This document shows, in pieces, positions 27,891-37,666 of a DNA stretch of 64,000 nt. How positions within the stretch are numbered: the stretch's first letter is position 1; every line of letters begins with the position of its first letter. The DNA is from Hallella colorans. Lineage in GTDB: Bacteria; Bacteroidota; Bacteroidia; Bacteroidales; Bacteroidaceae. Made by a program: the position numbers and the translations under genes. The stretch lies in assembly GCF_003096815.1 (NCBI RefSeq), contig NZ_QENY01000001.1, positions 124,001 to 188,000 of the forward strand. Reading direction: 5' to 3'. The notes under the pieces are model-generated. The model worked only from the letters and a program-made list of their open reading frames with translations. It was not told the DNA's origin and did not search any database.

Positions 27891-29960
27891 ATGAATCAAC
27901 CTGAGATAAAAAAAAATCCGTTCATGGAGCCATATGAAACACTCCATGACACGGTTCCATTTGATAAAATTAAGTTCGAGCACTATGAGGAGGCCTTCAT
28001 GGAGGGCATACGAAGGGATAACGAGTCCATAGCCAAAATAGTAGAAAATCCTGACACCCCAACTTTCCGTAACACCATTGCAGTGGAAGACGACTCCAAA
28101 GGCAAGCACTATTACGACTTGTTGGACCGCGTGTCGACGGTGTTTTCTTGCATGATGAGCGCCAACACCAACGACAAGATGGAGGAGCTGGCTCAAAAAA
28201 TCAGCCCTATATTGACACAGCATGGCAACGACCTGATATTCAACAAGAAACTCTTCGAGCGTGTGAAATATGTGCACGACCATCACGAGAAGCTCACCCC
28301 GGAGGAACAAACACTCCTTGACAAGGAATACGACGCGTTTGTGAGAAGCGGCGCCTTGCTCGGAGATACGGATAAAGAGCGACTGCGCAAGCTGACGGAA
28401 GAGGCAGGTATCCTGACACTACAATTCTCGCAAAACCTACTGAAAGAAAACAAGGCGTATACCCTTCATATAACTGACAAGGCTGACTTGGAAGGTCTTC
28501 CCGACACTGCCATAGAGGCCGCGGCTGCCGCCGCCAAGGAGAAGAATATGGAAGGATGGTTATTCACGCTCGACTATCCCAGTTATTCTCCATTCATGTC
28601 ATATGCCAAAAACCGCGATTTACGCGAGCAAATGTATATGGCACGCAATACGGAATGTATTAAAAATAACGATGAGAACAACTTGAAGATATGTCAACGA
28701 CTCATTAACTTGAGACGTGAAATGGCTCAATTGATAGGCTATGAGACCTATGCCGACTACGTGTTGAAGCACCGGATGGCTGGCAGCACACGCCGAGTGT
28801 ACAAACTTCTTGACGATCTTATAGAAGCCTACAAGCCTAAAGCCATCGAGGAGTTGAATGACATAAAAGCCAAAGCCAGGACCATGGAGGGCGAGAACTT
28901 TGAGCTGAAGCCTTGGGATTTCTCGTATTACGCGCACAAACTGCAAATGGAAAAATTCAATCTCGACGCGGAAATGCTTCGGCCTTATTTTCAGCTTGAC
29001 AAGGTGGTTGAGGGCGTATTTGGGCTGGCCAACAAACTGTACGGCATATCTTTTAAGGAAAACAAGGAAATACCCGTGTATCATCCTGACGTGAAAGCCT
29101 ATGAGGTATTTGACGAGGATGGCAGTTTCCTTGCCGTGTTCTACGCTGATTTCTACCCCAGAGACGGCAAACAGGGCGGTGCGTGGATGACGGAATTTCA
29201 AGGGCAATATATCAACAGCAAGGGTGAGAACATTAGGCCGCACGTAAGCGTGGTGATGAACCTCACAAAACCTACGGCTTCCAAGCCAGCCCTGCTCACT
29301 ATGGGCGAGGTGGAGACATTCTTGCACGAGTTCGGACACTCGCTCCACGGCATGTTGGCCAACACTCGGTTTGAGAGTTTGTCGGGCACAAACGTATGGT
29401 GGGATTTTGTGGAAATGCCATCGCAATTCATGGAAAACTACTCCACCGAAAAGGATTTCCTGCGTACTTTTGCGTTTCATTACAAGACAGGAGAGCCTAT
29501 TCCAGACGAGCTAATAGACCGTATACGCCAAAGTCGCAATTTTAACGTGGCGTACGCTTGCCTACGACAGGTGAGCTTCGGACTGCTCGACATGGCTTAC
29601 TACACACAGAAAACGGAGTTCAAGGAAGACATTATTCCTTTTGAGAAAAAAGCTTGGGATAAAGCCATGGTGGCCGAGCAACTGCCCAATACCTGTATGA
29701 CCACCCAATTCTCGCATATTATGGCTGGCGGATACGCAGCTGGATACTATAGCTATAAATGGGCAGAGGTACTTGACGCGGATGCTTTCAGCGTGTTCAA
29801 AAAGAACGGCATATTTGACCATGATACAGCCAAACGATTGCGATCATGCGTCCTTTCAAAAGGCGGTACGGAAAACCCGATGACACTGTACAAGCGTTTT
29901 CGCGGGCAAGAACCCACAATTGACGCTTTGTTGGTACGCAATGGCATCAAAGAGGCATAA
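27891..29960 (+). CDS. M3 family metallopeptidase (Dcp-like)
   Basis: 689-residue zinc peptidase of the oligopeptidase A/dipeptidyl carboxypeptidase group. The zinc motif HEFGHSLHGM lies near residue 481, with the third ligand Glu in FVEMPSQFMENY about 25-30 residues on. No signal peptide is seen, so cytosolic degradation of short peptides is expected. Length is that of the normal family. The dCMP deaminase gene starts 12 bases later. Confidence 0.93.
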   Translation: MNQPEIKKNPFMEPYETLHDTVPFDKIKFEHYEEAFMEGIRRDNESIAKIVENPDTPTFRNTIAVEDDSKGKHYYDLLDRVSTVFSCMMSANTNDKMEELAQKISPILTQHGNDLIFNKKLFERVKYVHDHHEKLTPEEQTLLDKEYDAFVRSGALLGDTDKERLRKLTEEAGILTLQFSQNLLKENKAYTLHITDKADLEGLPDTAIEAAAAAAKEKNMEGWLFTLDYPSYSPFMSYAKNRDLREQMYMARNTECIKNNDENNLKICQRLINLRREMAQLIGYETYADYVLKHRMAGSTRRVYKLLDDLIEAYKPKAIEELNDIKAKARTMEGENFELKPWDFSYYAHKLQMEKFNLDAEMLRPYFQLDKVVEGVFGLANKLYGISFKENKEIPVYHPDVKAYEVFDEDGSFLAVFYADFYPRDGKQGGAWMTEFQGQYINSKGENIRPHVSVVMNLTKPTASKPALLTMGEVETFLHEFGHSLHGMLANTRFESLSGTNVWWDFVEMPSQFMENYSTEKDFLRTFAFHYKTGEPIPDELIDRIRQSRNFNVAYACLRQVSFGLLDMAYYTQKTEFKEDIIPFEKKAWDKAMVAEQLPNTCMTTQFSHIMAGGYAAGYYSYKWAEVLDADAFSVFKKNGIFDHDTAKRLRSCVLSKGGTENPMTLYKRFRGQEPTIDALLVRNGIKEA

Positions 29961-29972
29961 CCCAATAGAAAG

Positions 29973-30407
29973 ATGGAAGAGACCAACCGAGAAACAAAAA
30001 GACGACTGCTTGACGGGAGATACCTGCGTATGGCTCGCATTTGGGCGGAAAACTCATATTGCAAACGGCGACAAGTGGGAGCGTTGGTGGTCAAGGACAA
30101 AATGATTATCAGCGATGGCTACAACGGCACCCCCAGTGGTTTTGAGAATGTTTGCGAAGACGAGAACAACGTAACCAAGCCATATGTGCTGCACGCTGAA
30201 GCCAACGCCATCACTAAATTGGCGCGTTCGCACAACAACAGTGACGGCGCGACCCTCTACGTCACGGCCTCGCCATGTATAGAGTGCGCTAAACTCATCA
30301 TACAATCTGGCATCAAACGCGTGGTATACGGAGAGACCTACCGGTTAGATGACGGCATAAGGTTGCTTGAGCGAGCTGGCATAGACGTGGTGTTATTAGA
30401 CAAATAA
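29973..30407 (+). CDS. dCMP deaminase family protein
   Basis: 144-residue zinc-dependent deaminase. The catalytic HAEANAI (His and Glu) and SPCIECAKLI (two Cys zinc ligands) are both present, in the spacing of dCMP/ComEB-type deaminases. It supplies dUMP for thymidylate synthesis. It is short relative to phage enzymes but complete. Cotranscribed with the M3 gene upstream and probably the S41 protease downstream. Confidence 0.92.
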   Translation: MEETNRETKRRLLDGRYLRMARIWAENSYCKRRQVGALVVKDKMIISDGYNGTPSGFENVCEDENNVTKPYVLHAEANAITKLARSHNNSDGATLYVTASPCIECAKLIIQSGIKRVVYGETYRLDDGIRLLERAGIDVVLLDK

Positions 30408-30489
30408 ACCCGAGACAAAACAGTTTAGCCAGTGCGGCGCCACATTGCTTAAATGGTTTCCACACACTGACAAGCCTAAAAAGTTTAAA

Positions 30490-32145
30490 ATGAAAAACGA
30501 AAATAGAAACAGATTTATGCCCCTGCTGATGGCACTGTGCGTTGTTATCGGCGTTATGATTGGTTCGTTTTATGCAAATCATTTTTCAGGCAATAGGCTC
30601 ACCATCATCAACAACGGTAGCAATCGCCTCAACAATCTGCTGCATATCATCGACGACCAATATGTGGACAAGGTTAACATGGACTCGCTTGTCGACGATG
30701 CCATACCCAAAATTCTGGCCGAGTTAGATCCACACTCGGTCTATATCAGCGCCAAAGACGTGCAGGCCGCCAACGATGATTTGAAAGGATCATTCTCAGG
30801 AGTGGGCATTGAGTTTATTATTCGCGACGACACTATACGTGTTCAGAACGTCATCAAGAATGGTCCGGCTGAAAAAGCAGGCATTATTGCCGGCGACAAG
30901 ATAGTATACGTGGACGGCAAGAAATTTGTAGGCAAGGTGGTTACCAATGAGGAAGCCATGCGCAGACTGAAAGGACCTAACGGCACCAAAGTGAAAGTGA
31001 GCGTGCAGAGATATGGTCACGGCAAGCCCATCACCTACGACATAACGCGTGGTGAAATTCCTACGAAAACCGTCACGGCAGCCTATATGCTTGACAAACA
31101 AACTGGATATATTAAGATTAAGAGTTTTGGCGAAAAGACATATCCAGAACTTCTCATTGCTCTTGCAACTTTGCAGCAAAAGGGATTTAGCAACTTGGTC
31201 ATCGATTTGCGTGACAATACCGGTGGCTATCTGCAAAGCGCGGTGCAAATGGCAAACGAATTCTTGCCAGCAAAAAAACTCATCGTCTACACCGAAGGTC
31301 GCAAATCGCCCCGCCAAGACTATCGTTCCGATGGACATGGAGCTTACCAAAGCATGCCGTTAGTGGTGCTCATCAACGAAGGGTCGGCTTCTTCCTCAGA
31401 GATTTTTGCCGGTGCTATTCAAGACAATGATCGTGGCACAATTATTGGCAGACGCTCGTTCGGCAAAGGTTTGGTACAGCAACAAATTCCATTTCCTGAC
31501 GGAAGCATGGTGCGTCTGACCATAGCTCGTTATTACACACCATCTGGACGCTGCATCCAAAAGCCATACACCGATGGCGAAGATGCCGATTATGCCACTG
31601 ACATCCTATACCGTTACGAGCACGGAGAGTTTTTCTCACGCGATAGCATACACCATACTGGCCCAGCCTATCACACCGCGCTGGGGCGCGTGGTATATGG
31701 CGGTGGAGGCGTAACGCCCGATATTTTTGTACCCGAAGACACCACCAATGTCACCTCTTATTATAAAAAGGCGGCAATAAGCGGTCTCATTCTCCAATTC
31801 GCCTTCACCTACACGGACAACAACAGGCAAAAAATGAAGAAATTCAACGAGTTGCTTCAATTGGTTAACTATCTTGACCGACAGAACCTTGTGGACAAAT
31901 TTGCCACCTACGCTGACAAGCATGGATTGGCGCGGCGCAACTTGATGATTAAAAAAAGCTATTCATTGCTCAACCAATATATCAACGCGCGTATTGTCTA
32001 CAACATGCTTGATGAGCAGGCTCTAACACAATATCTCAATCAAGACGACCCTGTTATAACCAAAGCAATGATGGTTTTAAAAAATAATATGGCTTTCCCC
32101 AAAGCACCAATAAAAAGAATAACCAAAAAGAAACGCGCAAAATAA
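30490..32145 (+). CDS. S41 family C-terminal processing protease
   Basis: About 551 residues, periplasmic, held by a single N-terminal helix (FMPLLMALCVVIGVMIGSFY). A PDZ domain (about 80-160) is followed by the S41 catalytic domain. The nucleophile Ser is in EGSASSSEIFAGAIQD and the general-base Lys in GRRSFGKGLVQQ. A C-terminal basic tail (KRITKKKRAK) ends the protein. The ATG at 30490 places the membrane helix correctly; an ATG at 30445 would add 15 residues. Confidence 0.94.
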   Translation: MKNENRNRFMPLLMALCVVIGVMIGSFYANHFSGNRLTIINNGSNRLNNLLHIIDDQYVDKVNMDSLVDDAIPKILAELDPHSVYISAKDVQAANDDLKGSFSGVGIEFIIRDDTIRVQNVIKNGPAEKAGIIAGDKIVYVDGKKFVGKVVTNEEAMRRLKGPNGTKVKVSVQRYGHGKPITYDITRGEIPTKTVTAAYMLDKQTGYIKIKSFGEKTYPELLIALATLQQKGFSNLVIDLRDNTGGYLQSAVQMANEFLPAKKLIVYTEGRKSPRQDYRSDGHGAYQSMPLVVLINEGSASSSEIFAGAIQDNDRGTIIGRRSFGKGLVQQQIPFPDGSMVRLTIARYYTPSGRCIQKPYTDGEDADYATDILYRYEHGEFFSRDSIHHTGPAYHTALGRVVYGGGGVTPDIFVPEDTTNVTSYYKKAAISGLILQFAFTYTDNNRQKMKKFNELLQLVNYLDRQNLVDKFATYADKHGLARRNLMIKKSYSLLNQYINARIVYNMLDEQALTQYLNQDDPVITKAMMVLKNNMAFPKAPIKRITKKKRAK

Positions 32146-32152
32146 AACAACC

Positions 32153-32683
32153 ATGGAGAAATCTACCCTCAGAAAAGACATACGCAATCTCAAAAAACAA
32201 TTCACGAGAGACCAACTCATAACGATGTCACACCCTGTCATTGACCGTCTGCTGTGTCATCCCAAATTGGTTCAAGCTAATACGATTTTTCTATACTACT
32301 CGCTCCCCGATGAAGTTTACACACACGACATCATTGACGAGTTGGCTCAAAAGGGAAAAAAAATCTTACTGCCCAAAGTCATCGGCGACAACGAAATGGA
32401 GATTAGGCTATACCAAGGCAAGAAGAGTATGTGCGAAGGAGATTTTCACATCATGGAACCTGAAGGTCCGGTTTTTACCGACTATGCTTCCATTGACATA
32501 GCCGTTGTTCCGGGAATGGGTTTTGATACCGAGGGAAACCGACTGGGAAGGGGCAAAGGATATTATGACCGATTCTTGGGCAAGGTTCCATGTGTTTACA
32601 AGATAGGGATATGCTTTGATTTCCAAAAGGTAGACCATGTGCCGACTGAGCCAACTGATATCCGTATGGATGAGGTGATATGA
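32153..32683 (+). CDS. 5-formyltetrahydrofolate cyclo-ligase
   Basis: ATP-dependent enzyme returning 5-formyl-THF to the folate pool as 5,10-methenyl-THF. 176 residues. The ATP/folate signature VPGMGFDTEGNRLGRGKGYYDRF is intact in its spacing (residues about 121-143). Starts 8 bases after the S41 gene, so it belongs to the same transcript. Confidence 0.93.
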   Translation: MEKSTLRKDIRNLKKQFTRDQLITMSHPVIDRLLCHPKLVQANTIFLYYSLPDEVYTHDIIDELAQKGKKILLPKVIGDNEMEIRLYQGKKSMCEGDFHIMEPEGPVFTDYASIDIAVVPGMGFDTEGNRLGRGKGYYDRFLGKVPCVYKIGICFDFQKVDHVPTEPTDIRMDEVI

Positions 32684-33132
32684 AAATGAAATAGATTCCA
32701 GTTGGCTGTTAACAAAGGGCTTGGAGAAATAGGTAAAACTAAAAGCATTTTTAAACTCTGCATGTAATCCTTAATACATTGGATTACAAAATATGCACAG
32801 AACGGATTTTGCTCATTTCTCAAATTTCTCCAAATCAGAAACGTCCTCACTTGTGCAATACTTTTCTTCCACGCCATTGGCGCGCATGCACCTCCAATTT
32901 ATGACGGTCGCCCACCTAATCACAGCTCCAGTTATGCCCAGAATTAATGGGGGCATTATTTCAAGTTTAACTGGCGCTGATAGTCTATAATGGGAATCTT
33001 GGACACATGATAACAATACAAATTCTAAGCTGCGGGGACGTGTCCAACAAAAATAATCCATGAAATGTTTTAGCGTTCGTATAAATTTGCCTTTAAAAAA
33101 TTAGTTTGTTTATTCAAATTTAGAACAAATAA
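32684..33132. other. Intergenic region before ansA
   Basis: About 450 bases with no supported gene. An 8-bp inverted repeat (TGTAATCC at 32763, GGATTACA at 32781) lacks a T-run. A minus-strand frame at 32813-33061 (82 residues, one hydrophobic stretch containing LILGITGAVIRW) could be a remnant of a small membrane protein, but it has no recognised family. Confidence 0.45.
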
Positions 33133-33164
33133 TTTGAAATGTCAAGGCTTTTAACTATATTTGC
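33133..33164 (+). promoter_or_regulatory. Promoter of ansA
   Basis: TTTG (33133-33136), 19-base spacer, TATATTTGC (33156-33164): a textbook Bacteroidota promoter. The leader to the ATG at 33183 would be only about 12 bases. Confidence 0.8.
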
Positions 33165-33182
33165 ATAAAATATAAAACCTTG

Positions 33183-34208
33183 ATGAATAAAGTACTACTT
33201 ATCTATACCGGAGGCACTATCGGCATGGGGAAAAATCCACTCACCGGTGCATTGGAACCACTTGATTTTAACCTTTTAGTTGACTCTATGCCGGAGTTTA
33301 AACTTATCAAAGCTGACATTGATGTTTATCAATTCTCCGCACCCATTGACTCGAGCGACATGGCACCTGCCCAATGGGCACAATTAGTACGTATCGTCTC
33401 TACCAATTATGAAGATTACGATGGTTTTGTCATTCTCCACGGCACTGACACTATGGCCTACACAGCTTCCGCTCTTTCTTTCATGTTTGAAAATCTCACC
33501 AAACCCATCATTCTTACCGGCTCCCAACTTCCCATCGGACAGCTACGAACAGATGGCAAAGAAAATTTGGTTACAAGCATAGAACTAGCCTCTTTGAAAA
33601 ACCAAGATGGACGTGCGCGCGTGCCCGAAGTATGCATCTATTTCAGTGGTCATCTCATTCGCGGAAACAGGGCCACTAAAATAGACGCCGATGGCTTCCA
33701 CGCTTTCGAATCTTTCAATTACCCACATCTATGTGACGCTGGCGTAAATTTTGTGTTTCAAGACCATCACATTCTAAAACCAGACTTTGACAAGCCTATG
33801 ATTCCCCATCTCACGCTCAACCCAAATGTCGTGCTGTTCAGCTTGTTCCCAGGCATACAAGAGCATATTTTGCACAATGTGTTGCTATCCAAGGAAGTGC
33901 GAGGTATCGTCATGCGCACATTTGGTAGTGGCAATGCGCCACAAACCCCATGGCTTGTGCAAGCTCTCAAAAAATCCACCATGCGTGGTATCGTTGTGGT
34001 TAATATCAGTCAGTGCGTGGCAGGAACAGTGGCGATGGGACGGTATGACACAGGATATCAGCTAAAAGACAACGGCGTGGTATCTGGGTACGACTCAACT
34101 GTAGAGGCAGCCATCACCAAAATGATGTTCTTGTTGGCCCATCACAGTGATGTTAGCACGATAAGAAACTTAATGAACAAATCGCTCGCTGGAGAGATCT
34201 CGGTATAA
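33183..34208 (+). CDS. ansA: Type I L-asparaginase
   Basis: Hydrolyses asparagine to aspartate and ammonia. About 341 residues. The first catalytic Thr is in IYTGGTIGM near the N-terminus, and the second Thr-Asp pair in LHGTDTMAYTASAL. LTGSQLPI and FGSGNAPQ are further family motifs. No signal peptide, so the cytosolic type. ATG at 33183 is preferred over the TTG just before it. A bidirectional terminator follows. Confidence 0.95.
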   Translation: MNKVLLIYTGGTIGMGKNPLTGALEPLDFNLLVDSMPEFKLIKADIDVYQFSAPIDSSDMAPAQWAQLVRIVSTNYEDYDGFVILHGTDTMAYTASALSFMFENLTKPIILTGSQLPIGQLRTDGKENLVTSIELASLKNQDGRARVPEVCIYFSGHLIRGNRATKIDADGFHAFESFNYPHLCDAGVNFVFQDHHILKPDFDKPMIPHLTLNPNVVLFSLFPGIQEHILHNVLLSKEVRGIVMRTFGSGNAPQTPWLVQALKKSTMRGIVVVNISQCVAGTVAMGRYDTGYQLKDNGVVSGYDSTVEAAITKMMFLLAHHSDVSTIRNLMNKSLAGEISV

Positions 34209-34253
34209 TGACAATGGTCATACCCATTGCCCCAACTTAAATTACAAAATATA

Positions 34254-34301
34254 AACCGAAAGTCATAATAAACATTGGTCTATCATGACTTTCGGTTTTT
34301 T
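34254..34301. terminator. Bidirectional terminator between ansA and DUF4295 gene
   Basis: Perfect 13-bp stem, AACCGAAAGTCAT and ATGACTTTCGGTT, loop of 18 bases, then TTTT on the plus strand. It ends ansA. The minus-strand ribosomal protein transcript converges on it from 34358. Confidence 0.88.
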
Positions 34302-34357
34302 ATGGTAACTCAAGCATGTTACATAACATTGTTAACACGCTTTGTTCTCGTTTCTAT

Positions 34358-34516
34358 TTACTTCTTGAAAAAATCCTTAACGGCTTCGTTAGGAACCATT
34401 TTCTCATCAAAGATGTAAGCACCAGTCTTGGGACTTTTCACCATCTTGATAACTTTGGAATATGCGCGACCATCCGTTGATCCTTCGTGGAGGGTAGCGA
34501 CCGCTTTCTTTGCCAT
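34358..34516 (-). CDS. DUF4295 small protein
   Basis: A 52-residue basic protein starting MAKKAVATLHEGSTDGRAYS and ending DFFKK. It matches DUF4295, a family found almost only in Bacteroidota directly downstream of the L28 and L33 genes. Basic charge and position suggest a ribosome-associated protein. Starts 30 bases after rpmG and is the last gene before the terminator. Confidence 0.9.
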   Translation of the reverse strand: MAKKAVATLHEGSTDGRAYSKVIKMVKSPKTGAYIFDEKMVPNEAVKDFFKK

Positions 34517-34546
34517 AGTTTATCTCATTTAATTGTTAATGCAAGA

Positions 34547-34735
34547 TTACTTGATCTCCTTGTGAAGAGTCATTTTCTTCAATATCGGGTTGTATTTCAT
34601 CATTTCCATACGTCCCGGAGTGTTCTTGCGATTCTTGGTAGTTATATAGCGGCTTGTGCCAGGCAGACCAGAGTTTTTCATCTCGGTGCATTCCAATATA
34701 ACTTGCACCCTGTTTCCTTTAGCTTTCTTTGCCAT
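34547..34735 (-). CDS. rpmG: 50S ribosomal protein L33
   Basis: 62-residue basic protein beginning [18 protein letters not shown] with the L33 features [13 protein letters not shown] and YNP. It lacks the paired cysteines of zinc-binding L33 forms, so it is a zinc-independent type. It sits five bases after rpmB and is cotranscribed with it. Confidence 0.96.
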   Translation of the reverse strand: MAKKAKGNRVQVILECTEMKNSGLPGTSRYITTKNRKNTPGRMEMMKYNPILKKMTLHKEIK

Positions 34736-34740
34736 GTCAA

Positions 34741-35004
34741 TTATTCTCCTATTACTTTAATGTCTTTCCAGTCGCAATAACCTTTGGCAACTGCCTGCTT
34801 CAACGCAGCATCAAGACCTACCCTATTAATAAGACGGAGACCAGCTGCGCTGATCTTTAGCGATATCCAGCATTGCTCTTCTACATAGTAGAACTTTTTG
34901 CTGAAAAGGTTAACGTCAAAGCTTCTCTTCGTGCGGTGCTTTGAGTGAGACACATTACAACCTATCTGCGCCCTCTTTCCTGTGATCTGACAAATCTTAG
35001 ACAT
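34741..35004 (-). CDS. rpmB: 50S ribosomal protein L28
   Basis: 87-residue ribosomal protein with the N-terminal [23 protein letters not shown] hallmark (positions 5-27). First gene of the rpmB-rpmG-DUF4295 operon with its own strong promoter. Full length. Confidence 0.96.
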   Translation of the reverse strand: MSKICQITGKRAQIGCNVSHSKHRTKRSFDVNLFSKKFYYVEEQCWISLKISAAGLRLINRVGLDAALKQAVAKGYCDWKDIKVIGE

Positions 35005-35056
35005 TGCTATTCTTTGTTTTTTGAATTCGATTTTATATACTTATTCCAAACAGTGT

Positions 35057-35088
35057 GCAAAATTACAAATAAATTCTGTCACAGCAAA
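35057..35088 (-). promoter_or_regulatory. Promoter of the rpmB operon
   Basis: On the minus strand TTTG (35085-35088), 19-base spacer, TAATTTTGC (35057-35065). Full consensus in both boxes. Confidence 0.8.
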
Positions 35089-35150
35089 ATAAATACACCG
35101 CTAAATCTATTTTTTATAATATTTTAATTCACAATTCACTTCCGCTTGGC

Positions 35151-35657
35151 TCATACTTCAGCGCTCGCACGTTGTTCCCTAAGATAGTCAAGAAGTAGCT
35201 GTAACGACTTATTGGTGGCAAATGCAAGGTTGCGATCGCGCCCATGATCTTGTGAGATCTGGAATGTTCGCACATCGTCGACCGAGCCATAGCCTATCCA
35301 AATGGTGCCAACTGGTATGGCGGGAGTGCCACCTGTAGGACCTGCCACGCCCGTGACAGAGATGGCATAATCGCATTTCAGGGCATGGCATGCGCCGACA
35401 ACCATCTGCCGAGCTACCTCACCACATACAGCCGTCTGCTCTTCTAACACTTCACGCGACACCCCCAACAAGTTTTCTTTCACCTCATTGGTATATGACA
35501 CTACTCCACCTTTGAAATAGAGAGACGCACCGGGAACCGAAATGATGGCTTCGGCGACGCGCCCTCCAGTGCAACTCTCTGCTGTTCCTAATGTTTTTCC
35601 ACTATCGTAAAGAGTCTCTTGTATCAATTGACTCAATATTTTGCTTTCCAATTCCAT
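35151..35657 (-). CDS. CinA C-terminal domain protein (NMN amidase, PncC-like)
   Basis: 168 residues, the stand-alone CinA_C form that deamidates nicotinamide mononucleotide in NAD recycling. Signature TAESCTGGRVAEAI lies near the N-terminus, and ISVTGVAGPTGGTP with PVGTIWIG follow. The N-terminal CinA domain is absent, as in PncC. Starts four bases after tsaD, so it is cotranscribed. Confidence 0.92.
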   Translation of the reverse strand: MELESKILSQLIQETLYDSGKTLGTAESCTGGRVAEAIISVPGASLYFKGGVVSYTNEVKENLLGVSREVLEEQTAVCGEVARQMVVGACHALKCDYAISVTGVAGPTGGTPAIPVGTIWIGYGSVDDVRTFQISQDHGRDRNLAFATNKSLQLLLDYLREQRASAEV

Positions 35658-35661
35658 GTCT

Positions 35662-36684
35662 TTATTCGAATGTTACTTTTGAGAATGCGGGCACGTCAAT
35701 GGGACAGAAATCTTTGTCCAAGTATTTGAAATACCCCACGATACCTATCATGGCCGCATTATCTGTTGTATAACTGAATTTAGGGATATATATAGTCCAT
35801 CCATATTTTTCGGCGTGCTCTCTGAAAGAATTGCGCAAACCATTGTTTGCCGATACACCACCCGCCACGGCGACATGCATGATACCCGTCTCTTTGACAG
35901 CCAATCGCAGTTTTTTCATCAGTATATCTACGATGGTAAATTCTAAGCTCGCTGCCAAATCTTCTTTGTTACGCTCCAAGAAATCAGGGTCCTCGGCAAC
36001 CCATTTGCGCATGTTATAGAGAAAAGATGTTTTCAAGCCAGAGAATGAGTAATCCATGCTAGGCACATGCGGCTCGGCAAACTTATAGGCGCGAGGGTTG
36101 CCCTGACGAGCCAACCTATCAATAATTGGGCCACCGGGATAGCCTAACCCCATCACCTTGGAACACTTGTCGATGGCCTCGCCAGCTGCGTCATCGATAG
36201 TTTGGCCCAGCACCTCAATGTCGTTGTAAGCGTTGACTTTGACTATCTGCGAGTTGCCACCCGACACCAACAGGCATAAATATGGAAAAGGAGGCATGTG
36301 ACTGTCATCGTCGCTCTCCTTAATATAGTGTGCCATCACGTGACCTTGCAAATGGTTCACGTCGATCAGTGGTATGCCAAGGCTGCGCGCCATGCCCTTG
36401 GCAAAGCTCACGCCCACCAATAGCGATCCCATCAGTCCGGGACCGCGCGTGAATGCGATAGCCGACAATTGTTCTTTTTTGATACCCGCACGTGCCAGAG
36501 CCTGATCTACCACAGGCACTACATTCTGCTGATGCGCTCTGCTGGCCAACTCAGGCACCACTCCACCATAGGCCCGATGGACCTCCTGAGAAGCCGTCAC
36601 GTTGCTGAGCAACACTCCGTTTCTCAACACAGCAGCCGACGTGTCGTCGCAACTGCTCTCTATACCTAATATATATATGTCCAT
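35662..36684 (-). CDS. tsaD: tRNA N6-adenosine threonylcarbamoyltransferase
   Basis: Transfers the threonylcarbamoyl group to A37 of ANN-decoding tRNAs with TsaB and TsaE. 340 residues. The N-terminal ILGIESSCDDTSAAV and the iron-ligand histidines in VNHLQGHVMAH are intact; GGVSANNGLR lies in the C-terminal lobe. Full length. Confidence 0.97.
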   Translation of the reverse strand: MDIYILGIESSCDDTSAAVLRNGVLLSNVTASQEVHRAYGGVVPELASRAHQQNVVPVVDQALARAGIKKEQLSAIAFTRGPGLMGSLLVGVSFAKGMARSLGIPLIDVNHLQGHVMAHYIKESDDDSHMPPFPYLCLLVSGGNSQIVKVNAYNDIEVLGQTIDDAAGEAIDKCSKVMGLGYPGGPIIDRLARQGNPRAYKFAEPHVPSMDYSFSGLKTSFLYNMRKWVAEDPDFLERNKEDLAASLEFTIVDILMKKLRLAVKETGIMHVAVAGGVSANNGLRNSFREHAEKYGWTIYIPKFSYTTDNAAMIGIVGYFKYLDKDFCPIDVPAFSKVTFE

Positions 36685-36799
36685 TTTTCTTTATTGTGTT
36701 TGCGTCATATTATGAGCGAGGTTAAAAAGATACCTCGTGTCTCACATTGTCCACGCCTCATGATAACAGGACGTCGTGTACATAGAGGCCGAACCTTGC

Positions 36800-37666
36800 T
36801 TAGTAGGACAACACCTCCACGCCATTCTCGGTCATCAAGAAAGTATGTTCCCATTGCGCTGAAGGTTTCTCGTCGCCTGAGATGACCTCCCATCCGTAGG
36901 GATCGTCTTCGTCTATAAACACTTGCCATGTACCCATGTTGATCATTGGCTCGATGGTGAACACCATGCCAGGAACAAGCATCATGCCAGTGCCTTTGCG
37001 CCCATAGTGCAACACTTCTGGTTCCTCATGCATAGCCAATCCCACGCCATGTCCGCACAAGTCGCGCACCACTCCATAGTGATATTTCTCGGCATGTTTC
37101 TGGATGGCATGCCCTATATCTCCCAAGAATCCGTAGGGTTTGGCAGCTTCTGCACCTATCTCAAGGCACTCCTTGGTTACTCGCACCAATTGCTCTTTTT
37201 CAGGTGTAGTCTCCCCACCAATGATAAACATACGCGACGCATCGCCATAGTATCCGTTATAGTCCAAGGTCATGTCCACGTTCACGATATCACCAACCTC
37301 CAAAATATCGGTTTTCTTGGGAATGCCGTGGCAAACTACCTCGTTGACACTTGTGCACACGCTCTTGGGAAAGCCTTCATAGTTAAGACAAGAGGGGTGG
37401 CAGTGATTCTCCTCGCAGTATTTCATGCACACGTTGTCAATCTCTTGCGTGGAGATGCCAGGCTTGATCATAGCCGCCACAGCGTCAAGACATCCCGTGT
37501 TTAATTTGCCGGCAATGCGTATGCCCTCTATCTGTTCAGGTGTTTTAACCATCTCACGAGTGGGCACCAATTTGCCTTTGTTCTGCCAGTACAACACTTT
37601 CTTGTCAAGTTCTGTCAGTGGTTGGCCTGGCAGACACCTCCACCTGTTTTTTTTATTGGAAACCAT
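36800..37666 (-). CDS. map: Type I methionine aminopeptidase
   Basis: Removes the initiator methionine. 288 residues, with a short N-terminal extension (about 35 residues, MVSNKKNRWRCLPGQPLTEL) typical of the Bacteroidota form. Metal ligands are seen in VNVDMTLDYNGYYGDASRMF, the His in CGHGVGLAMHE, and Glu in FTIEPM. The 115-base gap to tsaD holds nothing recognisable. Confidence 0.95.
   Translation of the reverse strand: MVSNKKNRWRCLPGQPLTELDKKVLYWQNKGKLVPTREMVKTPEQIEGIRIAGKLNTGCLDAVAAMIKPGISTQEIDNVCMKYCEENHCHPSCLNYEGFPKSVCTSVNEVVCHGIPKKTDILEVGDIVNVDMTLDYNGYYGDASRMFIIGGETTPEKEQLVRVTKECLEIGAEAAKPYGFLGDIGHAIQKHAEKYHYGVVRDLCGHGVGLAMHEEPEVLHYGRKGTGMMLVPGMVFTIEPMINMGTWQVFIDEDDPYGWEVISGDEKPSAQWEHTFLMTENGVEVLSY

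Noticed and set aside
32813-33061. Minus-strand 82-residue frame before ansA
   Set aside because: No recognised family, no promoter, and only one hydrophobic stretch; noted only within the gap entry.
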